In this document: positions 1 through 11,804 of the stretch, in pieces
Layout: each line of letters begins with the position of its first letter
Position numbering within the stretch: the stretch's first letter is position 1
Assembly (NCBI GenBank): GCA_963691655.1
Contig: OY829326.1
Location: 87,909,235-87,973,234, forward strand
DNA from: Toxonevra muliebris
Taxonomy: Eukaryota; Arthropoda; Insecta; Diptera; Pallopteridae
Direction of reading: 5' to 3'
Length of the DNA: 64,000 nucleotides
The notes under the pieces: model-generated
Databases searched by the model: none
What the model was told of the DNA's origin: nothing
The model's input: only the letters and a program-made list of their open reading frames with translations
Made by a program: the position numbers and the translations under genes

Positions 1-480
1 AGTATTCAAGAAAATGTTATGTTATCCAGTAGTATCAACATTTTTCTCAGTTAATACTATCAACATCCCATCTTAACACATAAACCTTTCTTGATATAAC
101 TGGCTCTCCAATTACTACTAGCAACATTCCGCCTTCACAAATAAACATTCAATGTCTCCTTGCTATGATACCCCACATATGCCATTTCAAGCATTCCCTT
201 TAATGGGAGGTGTTATGTCTACTTATCCAAAAACGACCGCATTAACGACCGCATTCTGCCATATAGCACACAAGCTTTCATTGTCTTCTTTACTATTGTC
301 CCCAGAAGTAAAAGCTACACGCTTTCTTACCCAAAACGACAACGTCCTAGCCCTTGTCACAAACAGTCGTTATTTTACTTACTATACCTTCTCAGATATA
401 ACATTTGGGGCATTTTCTCTATATGGGAGTTATCACGCCAACTTTTCCTTGTAACATTCCACTGACAACTAATTCTCAAT
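1..480. repeat. degenerate minisatellite-like array, left end
   Basis: Loosely repeated units of roughly 60-90 bases. Each has a core resembling 'caacattccgccttcacaa' followed by 'aaacattcaatgtctccttg' and 'ctatgataccc'. Diverged copies can be read at about 60-125, 120-180, 245-305 and 340-460. The same unit recurs near the other end of the window at 62560-62790. The 100-residue open frame at 152-454 is a by-product of the repeat and resembles no protein I know. Confidence 0.5.
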
Positions 481-2351
481 ACTGTACCTAAAGTAATTTA
501 TATAATGTAACGTTGCATGGGCGGTGCTACAAGAGTAGGGCGTAATCAACTAATTTCTTCAATTAACTAATTAGTCAACTAAAATTTTAGACATGACTAA
601 CTTTACTAATTTTAGTCACGATTAAATAGTTAGTCATAATAACCGGTGTATTCTAATGCTAGTCACTTGAAACTTCAATACAAGGATAATGAAAATTTGC
701 TCACTTTAATTTGCCAATTCAGCAAGCCAGCCAAAATATTCCCATATCTCTCTTCTCTAGATTTAATGAATTTTCTCTCAATTTGTTTTATGTTTAGTTT
801 AAACTTTAAATAAAATAATAACGCTAGACCACTGACTGGTTTAAAATTGAATCCAAAAAAGTTTAAAAAGTACTTAGTCCATCGGTTGGTCTAATAAATA
901 AACTAAAATCTTTAACCGTGTATTTTGTAAATGGCTCCGGAGATATGTATAGCCAAAAAAGCATTCGTATTGTATGGGAGGTACTACGCCTACTTACCCA
1001 TATCTCTTCAAAAACAACAAATTCTATTTTGTATATAGTAATGAACCTTTTTGAAGAGTGCTGACGCCGCATAAAGTGTTTTGAAACTATTCTTGAAAAA
1101 TTTTAATTTTTTTTGAGAATAATTCAAACGCAGTCGATTCGTGTTTTCGCGTGGTAGATATCGATGTGGTAGTTACAAAACAGATGAAAAAATAATGAGA
1201 ATATTTATGGAATATATGGAACGAAGCAATGCAATTTCCTGGTATTTTTTATAGTTTTGGTCCGACCCTACCGCATTTTGAACAGAAAATACAGCCTACT
1301 CAAAAAGTTTTTTTTTTTGTATTGCAATTTGTTCACTTTCCATGCCGTCCCATTCAACCGCCTAAGCCACCCACGTAGCGTTTCCATGAGCGATTGCAAA
1401 GAAGTTTCATTCCACTTCTATGAAAAAATCAACCTTATACTCGTCAAAAATGGGATCTCCCAAAATTTTACTTATTATCCGAAGAAATACAAGTGTCAAA
1501 GAAGAATGACAAAAAGTTCATAGAACGGTAGTGGTAGTTCCTTTCAATAATGCTATTCAGTGAAAATAACTGTCTTTGTAATTCTCATTTACTTTACAGT
1601 ATTTTCAGTTATATAGATTGTTGAAATTAGGGAATTATCACAAAGATCATTGATGAGGAACCGTAGCTGGTTCCGAAACGATCGTCTGATCTGCTAGTTC
1701 TATGAACTTTTTGATATTCTTCTGGCATCATTGTTCATTCAAAGCCTAATAATTTTAATAATTATGAAATATTTTCATGTTTATTAAATTAAATGTGTTC
1801 TTATATTGAGAATCATAAAAAATAATATATTTCCCTAATGCCAGCTCCAAATTTAGTATAAAAAATAATTAAATATTTATAGCATGTTTTGTAACTAAAA
1901 AACGTTATCTACCATATCCTAATAGATAATATCACTTTTATTTTTTGGAGTCATTTTTATAATAAAATGCAAACTATTTTGCCATATTTTTTTTTTTTTA
2001 TAACGGATCCAGGCTATATTCAAAAATGGGTTTGATTATGGAAATTGCATATATCTTTATGAAAAATGTAGGATTCTTATACTAAGGCATCCATATCAAG
2101 TTCTTGTGCAACCATAAAAGGGCACGTTATGGCTTTAAAACCTACCACTCTGTATTAGTTATCAGACACCATAGGCCAAGAATGGTATAACATATCGGAG
2201 GAAATAGGAAGTGAATGACCTCGTATTCTCTATGAATAGATGATGTACTGTAGCAAGAAATTGTTAAGTAAGTTACACAAAATTTATTCTCATTTGCATT
2301 ACGTTTTAATATTAATTTCATTGTTTTCCCAAATTACTTATACTCATATAG
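481..2351. other. no recognisable gene; AT-rich spacer
   Basis: AT-rich DNA with short open frames that look random. A cluster of 'tagtcaactaa'-like words at 545-640 may be the remains of a short repeat. I see no transposase, RNA gene or splice-flanked exon here. Confidence 0.4.
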
Positions 2352-2580
2352 GCGACCTCGATAGTCTAGTTGGTAGTGCAGTAGACTTTCATCCGGGAGA
2401 TTCGGTTACGATTCCCGTCTTCGTCTTGAGGTTAATTCTCATAACCTTCTTATATTCACTATCAATATGAAGTGTATGAGAATTATAAAAAAACGTACAA
2501 GTACACAACTTGGTTGGTAATGGAAAAACCACCAAGCTGATAAACAATTGCCACACCGCCGTTCGGAATCGGCGTTAAAG
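2352..2580 (+). mobile_element. tRNA-derived SINE, copy A
   Basis: The head resembles a tRNA gene: a box A-like segment 'tagtctagttggtagtgc' (2362-2379) and a box B-like 'ggttacgattccc' (about 2403-2415), the two internal elements of an RNA polymerase III promoter. The body continues with a stretch about 'cttatattcactatcaatat', then a 'gaagtgtatgagaattata' block, and ends at 'ggaatcggcgttaaa'. Three other copies in this window (19815-20045 plus, 58744-58967 minus, 61808-61986 minus) share head and body in the same order. That order shows this is a mobile family and not a tRNA gene. The open frame at 2240-2470 is an artefact crossing it. Confidence 0.8.
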
Positions 2581-2795
2581 GTGCCCCCGGGCATAACGTC
2601 TAACAAGAAATAATTGTTGGGCCTTTTGGCCGCTTCTAAGGTTCAAAGGCGGTCATAAAGCATAAAAAAATTAGGCGTTGCGACCGCTTCTACACTGGGA
2701 GTTATGACCGTTTTCGGGGAGGTCATAGCGCCTAAAATGATTTCGGGCGTTATGGCCATTCCTAATTTTTTTTGGCGTTATGGCTGTGGGCGTTG
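2575..2795. repeat. GC-rich cluster of ggcgttatgacc-like words
   Basis: A GC-rich island about 220 bases long, directly after SINE copy A. Variants of GGCGTTATGGCC or GGTCATAACGCC occur about eight times in both orientations, for example at about 2649, 2673, 2697, 2722, 2747 and 2773. No open frame spans it. It may be a decayed tandem or foldback repeat. Its function is unknown. Confidence 0.5.
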
Positions 2796-2933
2796 TATAA
2801 TATGTAAACAGTTTAATAACTTAATAAATTATTTATATTAATAATCATTTATATAAAATGAGTTTCTTGAGTTTTAAATTCATGCCAACATAGCTGAGCA
2901 AGATGAGGAGTGCTAAATAGTTCGCCACTCCTG

Positions 2934-2949
2934 TATATATATATATATA
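2934..2949. repeat. TA microsatellite
   Basis: Eight TA units in an uninterrupted run. Confidence 0.9.
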
Positions 2950-3058
2950 GATGTGTACATAAAATATAGTAGATAGACAACATGAACGATTGAGTATATA
3001 GCTCGACTGTGAGAATATCCACAAACCGACCGGCATGTGCATGTACATATGTATGTAT

Positions 3059-3751
3059 TAGGGATGTCGTTCAGGATCGACTTATCGGGATTCGGGATAT
3101 TCGGAAGTCAAATTTCTATCCCGAGATTAACCCCGGCTTTGATACTTCTATCAAATATAAAAAAAATTTTCATAAGATTCAAGATATAACATAAATTGAT
3201 ATTTATTTTATTGAAATGGCACTCTTTTGGAATCATATTGTAGTATAGAAACCAAAACGCGTTTCGTGTTTTGTTTAAGCTAAGCCGCCTAAGTTTGTGA
3301 CAGTGTAGTTTTTATAAATCGTTTTCTTTGTTCTACTAAATTTTGACAGGAATGCCCAAAAATTGAAATGGATATCATATTCTTCTTATAATAGATTTGA
3401 TTTTAAGTTTTTGGTGTGAAAAAACTAATATGAAAAATCTTGAATTTTTTTTCGAACTCTCCACAAAATTTATTACAACTTTTAAGTGGAAAAAATTATA
3501 TGAAATGTCTAATGGTTTACTGAAGAACTAGCTACTTCACATGTTTTTGGAGGAGAATCTCAAGTATTATAAAATACACAGTCACAGACTTGACTTTTGA
3601 GAGTTGTACCATGAACGAATTAGAAAAATTTTGATAAAAATTCCCTTGAACGAAGATTCTATAAAAAAAAAATAATTTTTAATTACAATAATTTTTAATC
3701 CCTGGATTGTTGGAATCACTTTTTGACCGAATCCCGGGATTGACATCCCTA
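3059..3751. mobile_element. hAT-like non-autonomous element with 8-bp target duplication
   Basis: The left terminus reads TAGGGATGTCGTTC and the right terminus is its inverted partner GATTGACATCCCTA. Just inside, 'cgggattcggg' on the left matches 'gaatcccggga' on the right. The element is directly flanked by GTATGTAT on both sides (3051-3058 and 3752-3759), the 8-bp duplication expected for the hAT superfamily. The flank is microsatellite-like, so the duplication alone is not decisive. No transposase remains; the small open frames inside are not conserved. Confidence 0.8.
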
Positions 3752-3852
3752 GTATGTATGTACGTGGATATGTATAATCAGAATTATCAAAATACAATTT
3801 TGCAATATAGTTGTTTTTGTTTTGCTTTTGGAATCCACACTACCACTTGCAC

Positions 3853-3875
3853 ACATACATACATACATACATACA
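3853..3875. repeat. CATA microsatellite
   Basis: Uninterrupted (ACAT)n run of about six units. Confidence 0.9.
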
Positions 3876-3959
3876 CAAACGTTTTTGGGGCGTCATATTG
3901 CCTGGGAGTTTTCTCTCCAGCCTGCTTGTCTAACTCTCTGCCTACCTGGGTATGATATC

Positions 3960-5427
3960 CACAACATGTACTACTGAGCGTTTATATACATATACATATG
4001 TACTCTGTGTATATGTAGGTATACATAGATGTAGCTCCCAGGCAAAGCAAGTTTTAGAAAAACAAAAAAGGAAAATAGGGAAAACAAAAAGAATGCCGTT
4101 GGCAAGGAACACTCTATTGTAGTGAAGATTGCGAAGAGAATAAGTTAGATGCAGTGGAACAGAGTAGGTCTGCTCTGTGAAATTCAAGCCACCCACAAAA
4201 AAAAAAAGAAAAACAAAACTCATTTGAAAGTTTTTATACTGTTTTTTGTTGTTTCTGTTTTCGTTTAGTACAAAAACTTTATTTGCTGCTTCGTTGCAGA
4301 GCACAGCTCTCTACTGTTTCGTCTTCTTCTAGTCTCTGTCTTTATATTCTCGTCCCGTACGACGCGTCGCACTCATTCGCTCTCACAGAAGAATAAGGCT
4401 CCAGCAAGCAAGCAGCAGGCAGCTCATGCAACCAACCGACCCCACGAGAATGAAATGAATTACGCAAGTAACCTAAAGGGAATTAAATTTTCTATTTTGT
4501 GTTGTAGTATTGTTGCCCTACCCCCTTCTTCCCTCACCTCATTCCTCTAACAAGCCCACACGTATCCTTTCGCCTTCTCGTAACCCCCCCCTGCTACTGC
4601 TGCTGCTGCTGTTGTTGTTGTTATTCCTATTCGACTAACGAGGGTCATTCATTTTGTTGGGTTTCCAAAATAGTTTCACAATTTATTGCGCATTTTATGG
4701 TATTTTCTCTTTTTTTTGTATAACTTTGAATATAGTATGTACATATGTATGTGTGCAAATGTGCTGTGTATGTGTTCAAGGAATGGAAGTAGAACTTTAT
4801 CCAAACACAAACAAAAAACAGCCACACAATTGGAAAAGTTGAAAGTTAAATTTTAATGCAATTTAAGTTTTTGCTGTCGTCGTGCGTGAATTTATAAGAA
4901 ATTTTCTTTAGTATTTAAAACGATCACATTAAAATTTGCATTGATTTTGATGTATGGTCTGAATTTTTATTCTTGAAAAGGTGTGGAAAAATATTACTCA
5001 GACAGCAACACACCGAAAAAGATATGCGGAATTAATTCAAAATTTCCCGGCATTTAATATAGCTTTGAAGAAGTTAGTATTACTTATGAACAACCAACAC
5101 CGAAAGAAGTTATTTCAAAAATTTTTGAGTTTATTTAACTTCTTGCCTGAGCTAAAATATCTCTGATTGCAATTTCAAGTCCGGCTGCATGGGGAGTACT
5201 ACTTGACTCGTTAAAGATGAAATTACGAACTATAATTCAAAGTTCTTATTTATAGGTACACACATACAAATACAACAATTCAAATAAATATGGAGGTAAT
5301 TTCAACTCTTTTTAAATTTAGCTTAAGAATTTCTAGAGATTGATTGAACTCTTTTGGTGGTTGAATCAACATTTTACGCAGTTGGTACAACTTTTTTTAA
5401 TCTCAAACATTTTAAGAATTTTAATTT
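3960..5427. other. no supported gene; CAG/TTG-rich segment
   Basis: Moderately GC-rich DNA at 4300-4640 with 'agcaagcaagcagcaggc' and a (CTG)n/(GTT)n run at 4591-4622. This composition is common in untranslated exons and introns of flies. I cannot define an exon: no paired splice sites or conserved frame are visible. Confidence 0.35.
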
Positions 5428-5547
5428 TTAACCCAATAACTGGCATGGTGCAAAAATGCACCATTTTTAATCTATAAAAATAACACTTTTAGTCTATAAA
5501 AACACACTTTTAAGTGGTTTTCGCACCATTGTCAATTAATGGGTTAA
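5428..5547. mobile_element. short piggyBac-like MITE
   Basis: Both ends are TTAA followed by an inverted CCC-starting repeat: TTAACCCAATAACTGGCATG on the left, and on the right the complement of TTAACCCATTAATTGACAAT. The inverted match continues into 'ggtgc'. TTAA target duplications with CCC-starting ends are the signature of piggyBac elements. At 120 bases it can only be non-autonomous. Confidence 0.6.
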
Positions 5548-6429
5548 TGTGACTCCTTGAAAGTATAATTAGCTCTTTCTTTGCAGTTCTCTGACGGATT
5601 TGAGATTACTCTTTCTTGATTTGACCTAAAACTGTTAACGAAAAGAGTTATCATAACTACGAAATTAGTTGTTTAACTCCGCTATTTTTTGAGTGCACCA
5701 TCCAAGGAAAATATTTCCCATTGAAGAGCAATTGGGGTCACTAAAGACCAGAATCACCCAAGCCCAGTTTTTTATTAGAAACTGGAAATCTAAAAGAAGT
5801 TAAGAATTTTAAAAAAAATCTGTATACATTGATAGCATTCGAGAGATACCAGCTTTGCAGATGCATATAACACTTCATCGAAATCATCAATCAATCTCCC
5901 AGCACCGTATACCACGACATCTAGTACTATGATTCGCGTTACATAGCCTGAAGTGTGAGATAGTAGCAGCAAAAAAGGGACCTCAAAAATAATAAATTTC
6001 CTGGGCAAGATAAATTCCAAGCAGAAATGCTTAGTGTATCCTAAACATACAGAAAAGCCTCTGACATAAATCTTTTGCATGATTCGATCACCTCTAAAAT
6101 TGTCTATAATATTCTCTTAAAGATAGAAAAATTGTCAAGACGTGTTATTCACGTGGTTATTCAGCCAAAATTTTAAAGTTCAATTAATGAAAATGAAACT
6201 CTCAAGAGGAATATAAGGGCAAAATAATACATTTCTAGGTTTCGAATATAGGAACGCTAAAACAATCAAAGACCTCTTAACAATCAAGGTTAAATTGTTA
6301 ATGTGCTTTGGCTTGTGAAGAAAATGTTTACGATTAACTTTATTAAAAAAAATTTCCCTCTACGTTTTATATGAATTTGCTTCTTGAAAAAGTTTGATTG
6401 ACAGTTAATAAATGAAGCGGCAAAAGCTT
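5548..6429. other. no recognisable content
   Basis: AT-rich. The 96-codon minus-strand open frame at 5790-6080 has no recognisable domain, and I treat it as chance. Confidence 0.35.
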
Positions 6430-6564
6430 TTCGGAGATCTATCGGCCCGGTAGATTAGAAACACATTTAGGATCTTAAAATTTTATTATTTTACCCGTGA
6501 CAAGTTTAAGCCCGGGCATCCTTCAGAGCAGTTCAGCACACTAACCACTACGACACGGCGACCA
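6430..6564 (-). mobile_element. tRNA-derived SINE of a second family (fragment)
   Basis: On the minus strand the head reads 'gtcgtagtggttagtgtgc' (box A-like) and, about 30 bases on, 'cccgggcttaaacttg' (box B-like), the order of a tRNA polymerase III promoter. The rest does not fold as a clean tRNA, and a short AT-rich body follows. It differs from the four-copy SINE family. Only one copy was noticed in this window. Confidence 0.45.
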
Positions 6565-6972
6565 TCGGGATAATATTCTCTTCTCAACAGAACAACTCCA
6601 ACAAAGCTTGTTAGTGGCGTTCACATATTACATAAGTTTTAGCCGAGATTTGCAAGCTACTCCAAAAAAAGTAGCAAATAATTTTTTTATTTTCTGAAGG
6701 AGTTTCAGTTTATTCTCCCAAAGTTTGCTTGCAATTTTTAACTGCGTGGAGACTTAATAAAAAACGTACAATGACTTACATATATCAATAACTAAAATTT
6801 AGAATCAACGGCTGTGAGGAATGAATGTATTTACCACAAATGAAATGTGGCAACATCGCGTTAAATAGCAATGAAGACCTTTCCCATTCCCAAATCGTCT
6901 AAGAGAACTACCTGTTTTTCATGTATAACATAAACACATATAACTAGTTTTGTAAAATAAAACACAAAAATA

Positions 6973-7217
6973 ATATCGATTCCTTCCGGGAAGAACATCG
7001 TAACTAATAAAAATCAAATTCAACACATTTCACACTATAATTTTTTATCCTGACCCAAATTTACAGTTACGATAAAATGTTTTTTCCTAAATAATGATAA
7101 ATGGTTAATATCACATCAAAAATTGTTTCCTTCGGACACGATAAAATTCTAAAAATGCAATAAAAAAAAAAATAACAAAATGTTAGTTCAGATGTTCTTC
7201 CGGGAAGGTATCGATAT
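6973..7217. mobile_element. MITE with 26-bp terminal inverted repeats
   Basis: The left end 'atatcgattccttccgggaa' continues 'gaacat', and the right end is its near-perfect complement (two differences in about 26 bases). The internal 245 bases are non-coding. No clear target duplication could be read, so the superfamily is open. Confidence 0.65.
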
Positions 7218-8200
7218 AAATAATACAAAGAAAGCAGCAGTGGAACAAAATGTCGCCAGCATGTGGTAAATGACCGCAGTATTAAATAATAAATAGGGAT
7301 ATTATTAACCGGTTCGATTATGCAACTATTATATTCCCCAAAAATAAAAAGTTCGAGTTCTGGATTTATTTTGTATTTTGTACAAACTTTTTCATTTTCA
7401 TTCTTTTAAGTGAAGAGTTTACTATCTTTCATCAAAAATAAAACGTATATCAGAAAGAGTCCTTCAACGATGGTGAACCAATTTTTAAATTAGTGTTACT
7501 ATTGAATTTTTGAAAAAGTTTCGAATACTTGTCATCTCTATTTCGAGACCATCAATGGAATTCTTCAAAAGGTCGACGGACAAACATGTAATAAACAAAT
7601 TATAATCAAAGGACGAACAGGAAACAGAAGGGACAGCGTAACAGCAGCAGCAGGAGGGTGGAAATACACAATAGTAGCAACAAAGGGAGAAAGAGCAATT
7701 GAAAAAATTAACAATGCTAAGGCGGTAGATGTGGTAGCATCGAGTCTTTTTTAAAATTTTTCTTTTTCTTCATTGTAAAATTCTTTTGTAAATTTTAATA
7801 TTTTCATACTAAACATTGTAAGAATTAAACTAATGAAAAATTTTTTTCCTTGATTTGTTGATGATTTGTTCACTTAAGAGAGGCGTCTGAACAGAGTCCT
7901 GCTTGAATCTGGCTGACATGACACCATATTTTTAAACAATTAACTTCACAAAAAATTATTCAGGCGGCTCCACTAAGTAAACAAATAATAAAAAAACCTA
8001 GAAAAAATGTTTCCATTCGTTTAATACCTTCATTATGAAAATAATCAAATTTACGAAAATATTTTACTATGAAAATAAAATAAATCTACCAGACTACCCC
8101 CTTAAAATAATAATAATGCCTTGGTAATTTGAAAACAGGAAATAAATTCTCATTTTCGCTGTTGTTTTGAGAATATTAAAGGTGCAAAAGTAAATAAACC
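7218..8200. other. no recognisable content
   Basis: AT-rich spacer. A short 'cagcagcagcaggagggtgg' tract lies at about 7640. No gene is supported. Confidence 0.35.
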
Positions 8201-8660
8201 ACCAATACAAGGAATAAAAAAGAAAAGCAAAATTTCAAAGCAGAAAGAGTGCAGACCTACAGCAACAAAACATAAGCGAGCACCACTACAACAACAAAAG
8301 GAAGAAAAAGAGAGAGAGAGAGGGTGGGAAAAGATGTGAGAAAGAAAAAAGTCACAACAACAACAGCGAGCCCACTGTCACCAACGAAAACAGCTAACTG
8401 TATATACATCTCATTCAAAATTGATAAAGTATAATTTTTGCCTTTTCATTATTTGCTTGCTTGCCTGTTACTCACTCACTTCTCCTATCTCACGTCACGG
8501 CAGCTTACACGTGAGTAAAAATATCCTTGATTGTCAGCAGTCGCCATATTTAATCAATAACTGCTACTATATTTTATTTGTATGAGTGTGCGAGAGAGAG
8601 TGAAAAAGAGAACCAGAGCGAGTACAAAAAAAAAAAAAAAAAAAACTACTACTTTTGCGT
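8201..8660. repeat. simple-sequence region: CAA, AG and poly(A) tracts
   Basis: Interspersed CAACAACAA tracts, an AG run at 8310-8322 and a long A run at about 8628-8645. A donor-like 'cacgtgagtaaa' lies at about 8509. This could be part of an untranslated exon, but no acceptor or reading frame supports that. Confidence 0.4.
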
Positions 8661-10522
8661 CCTTTAAATGTCAAAAGTAATTTTATACGCATAATGTTTT
8701 TATTGTTCTGGTTGTTTTTGTTGTAGTCATTTATAACTAGTCGTTGTCGATGTCTAGCGTTGAAAAGTTGTCGTCAGCTTTCGTACTTCTGATTTTGATT
8801 TCCTATGTATGTATATGCATACGAACTCACATACGTTTGTATGTATATGATTTGTTTTATTTGCAAAAATGTGACAAAATTTGTGCATTGAACCTGCATT
8901 GCTATGTTGCCACATTTCAATGAGAATTTTAAAATTAGCTCTTCTTCCGATTTAAATTTTTTTTCATGCAGCTCTGAAGTCTAAAAACACTGTCTTTAGC
9001 TAGATTTGCCGGACATTCGAAATGAGAATTTCTTTTATTGTACCAAATAAAAATTTTTTCTAATAAGTATTTAAGTTTTCCAAGTTTTTTAACTATGAGA
9101 TATGAGAGGAATCCGGAATAACGATCACACTTTAATTGTAAGTTGGTATTACATCAATAAGGTGCCCATAATTTATTATAACTGAACTACCCACAATTTA
9201 AAAAAAAATAATGTTTAAATTGTTTTGGAATTAACAACTGTATTTTGAGTCTGACGTACCTTTCTCATATGTGAGTTAATATCTCTTATATATTTGATTG
9301 AAAAAATTATTTTTACACGACACTATCTTTTGGCTGGCAATGGCGAACCTCAAAGTGTACTGCAAAATGCTGGGCCTAGGTCCTCCTTCATGGACTGTTG
9401 ACTCACAATAAAAGTAGTAAATCGGTTATATTAATACGGAGATATAATCGTTTGAAATAGCTCGCAATTCTAATTGCATTCCCTTAATTCCCATGACTCG
9501 AAACTGGTGTATAGATATGCAATGGATTTTGGGATTTGAACTGCTGAAATATAATTTCTACCTTGATGGATTTTTTGCTTTTAAGAACAGCTGGTAAATT
9601 TTATAAAATTCCCTGTGCATTGTATCTTTCTTTCGAATTAAAAAAAAATTATTTACGTTTCCAGTAATGCATCATTAAACCATCAGTGAACCACCACTAT
9701 TGTTTTTATATTTGGTAAACGTGGGATGGATGTATTTCTCGAGATATGACGCAGGTGGTCTGCCTTCTCATTATACTTGGTTTTCTTGATTATTGTTGTA
9801 GCTGTTATTTGTATAGATATTTTGTTTCAATGTATTTTTACTTTGTTATTGTAAATGGAATTGCTTATTTATGGACGAGGGACGTAGCCGTGTGCATACT
9901 CGTACATGACACTGAATTTCCAGTTTACTTTTGTTGTATTTTTATATTTGTTTAAAAAACAATTGAAATAAATATATTTCAGTCTTTTTTGGATATTCTT
10001 CCTCATAGCTGGTTCAGATATTGTTGAAAGCGCTTGGATGAGAATGAAGCAAAAGAGAATTCGTAATCTGTGGGGAGATTTACTGCAGTCTCATTGCTTT
10101 TGTTATTCATCAGCATCAGTTGTTGCTGAGCTGATTTTGTTGTTTTACAACATATTCTGACCATATGTTTGTGTTTTTGTATTCTGTTCAGTGTATGTTT
10201 ACTTTGTATCTTTAAATTGTTTATTTTTTATTTTGTTTTTGTACGACTTTGAGGTTTATACTTGTCTGTAAAGATTTTGCAAAAATTTTTCATTTAAAAA
10301 TTTATAATTTCTTCCAAGAATTGAAACTTATGTATGCATATTTTTATGGAATTTCCTCTTTGGTGTCCCATATGTTTCTCTTTTCATGTGTAAGTACAAA
10401 ACGCTACAAGCAAGAAGTCTACTTTGTGGTTAGTTTTAAACGAGTCCATATCTCTACCGCACATATTGGCAGAACTTCATTACATTTGTGTTCAAAAAGC
10501 AAGATCAAACAAGATCTAATAT
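8661..10522. other. no recognisable gene
   Basis: AT-rich. Open frames at 9746-9955 and 10249-10539 have low-complexity translations and no recognisable domain. Palindromic 'catacg/cgtatg' and 'tatgtatgtata' runs lie at 8805-8850. Confidence 0.35.
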
Positions 10523-11502
10523 ATGGCACGCATATGTGACCGATATGTCTGAGAAAAAGGTGTTTTCGACCAAAAAATCAAATTTGGTTTAAGGTCTTAA
10601 AAATGCAATGCGATTGATGCCGAGTGAAAAATAATTGTTTAAACAAATTAAAAAAAAAAAACGGTTTACTTCAGAAATGGATTATTGCATTGTTATCACT
10701 ATAGATTATTGTATTTTTGCCATTCTCAGATCACTAGGACATCTAGAAGCCGTTTCAATCAGAATTGGAGTTTTCATATTTTCAATTCTGCAAAACAATT
10801 TGTTTATAACAATAAAATAACAGCGAAGTTCGGACGAAAATCGTATTCAGCGTAAAAAAAATACATAAGAAACACTTATCTGGGGGTTTTTTTTTTTAAC
10901 ATAAACGGTTTCAAGAAATCTGTGCTTCTTTGATGCAAAACTTTAACCCTTTCGTTGATTTTGTGCAATATATTGGACAATCGCTTTTATTCTATTCATT
11001 CAACAGAGGACAAACTTTGACAGCAAGTAAATAGTTTTTAAATTACATAACCTATTATTAAGTACTTTTATGTTTTTGGATTACCGATCATTAGAGATTA
11101 TGCTATTTTTTAAGAGCTTTTTTCTTTGAAGTCAAGTCAAAAATGCAATGTGCAAAAATTTATCATCAAAACTGATTGCATTATTTTAATAATAAAATTA
11201 ATAATTCTTTGCCAAGTGAAAATATAAAAATCCAAAAATTGAAGAAAAAGCGTTAACGGATTTTTGTCTATAGCATCAAGAGTATAATTGTTGAACCTTT
11301 AATAGAGGTCTAACAAGGATATGAAGAGGCTTGAAACTTGTTTATGCTAGTTGTAGAAGTCTTCAATAATCATCGACCCCATATAAGATAAAGATCGACC
11401 CCAATAAAAAAAAAAAAGATCTGAAAGGGTTAAACACATTTTTCGCGTAAAGGTGATTTTGGTCGATAGCACCATTTTTTCAGACGCGGTCACATATATG
11501 GC
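10523..11502. mobile_element. inverted-repeat element carrying a nested TTAA element
   Basis: The left segment 'catatgtgaccg', then 'tctgagaaaaaggtg' and 'tcgaccaaaa' (10531-10576), is matched in inverse orientation by the segment at 11452-11501, which reads 'catatatgtgaccg', 'tctgaaaaaatggtg' and 'tcgaccaaaa' on the complement. The arms are about 45 bases with a few small gaps. No transposase frame is inside. The interior is occupied by a second element at 10943-11433. Confidence 0.55.
10943..11433. mobile_element. piggyBac-like MITE nested in a larger element
   Basis: The left end reads TTAACCCTTTCGTTG and the right end is the complement of TTAACCCTTTCAGATC. This gives an 11-bp inverted repeat starting CCCTTTC directly next to TTAA on both sides. 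That matches the end structure of piggyBac-like elements. It lies entirely within the inverted-repeat element at 10523-11502. Confidence 0.5.
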
Positions 11503-11804
11503 TGAATTAAGTTCGGTTTCAATAGTTCCACACTACGTTTGACGAATGATACTATTTTGTGGCCGACCCATCGCCAGTTTCGTTTTTTTTTCTACCCAGT
11601 TACCCAAAATTTTAAATTCGGGAAACATGACTTGATGTGATTAGAATATTCCCACTCCTTAGAATCATAGTATAAAACTGACATTTGACTTCGACTTCCA
11701 AATGTTACTTTCTGCCACTAGTGCAGAAACTAAAGCCACTTCTTTTCATAAAAAAAAAATCAAAAAAATCAGAAGGGATTCTCTACGATTACTACAATTG
11801 AATA

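Noticed and set aside
3942..4304. 120-codon minus-strand open frame
   Set aside because: Low-complexity, aromatic-rich translation of an AT-rich strand with no domain or splice context.
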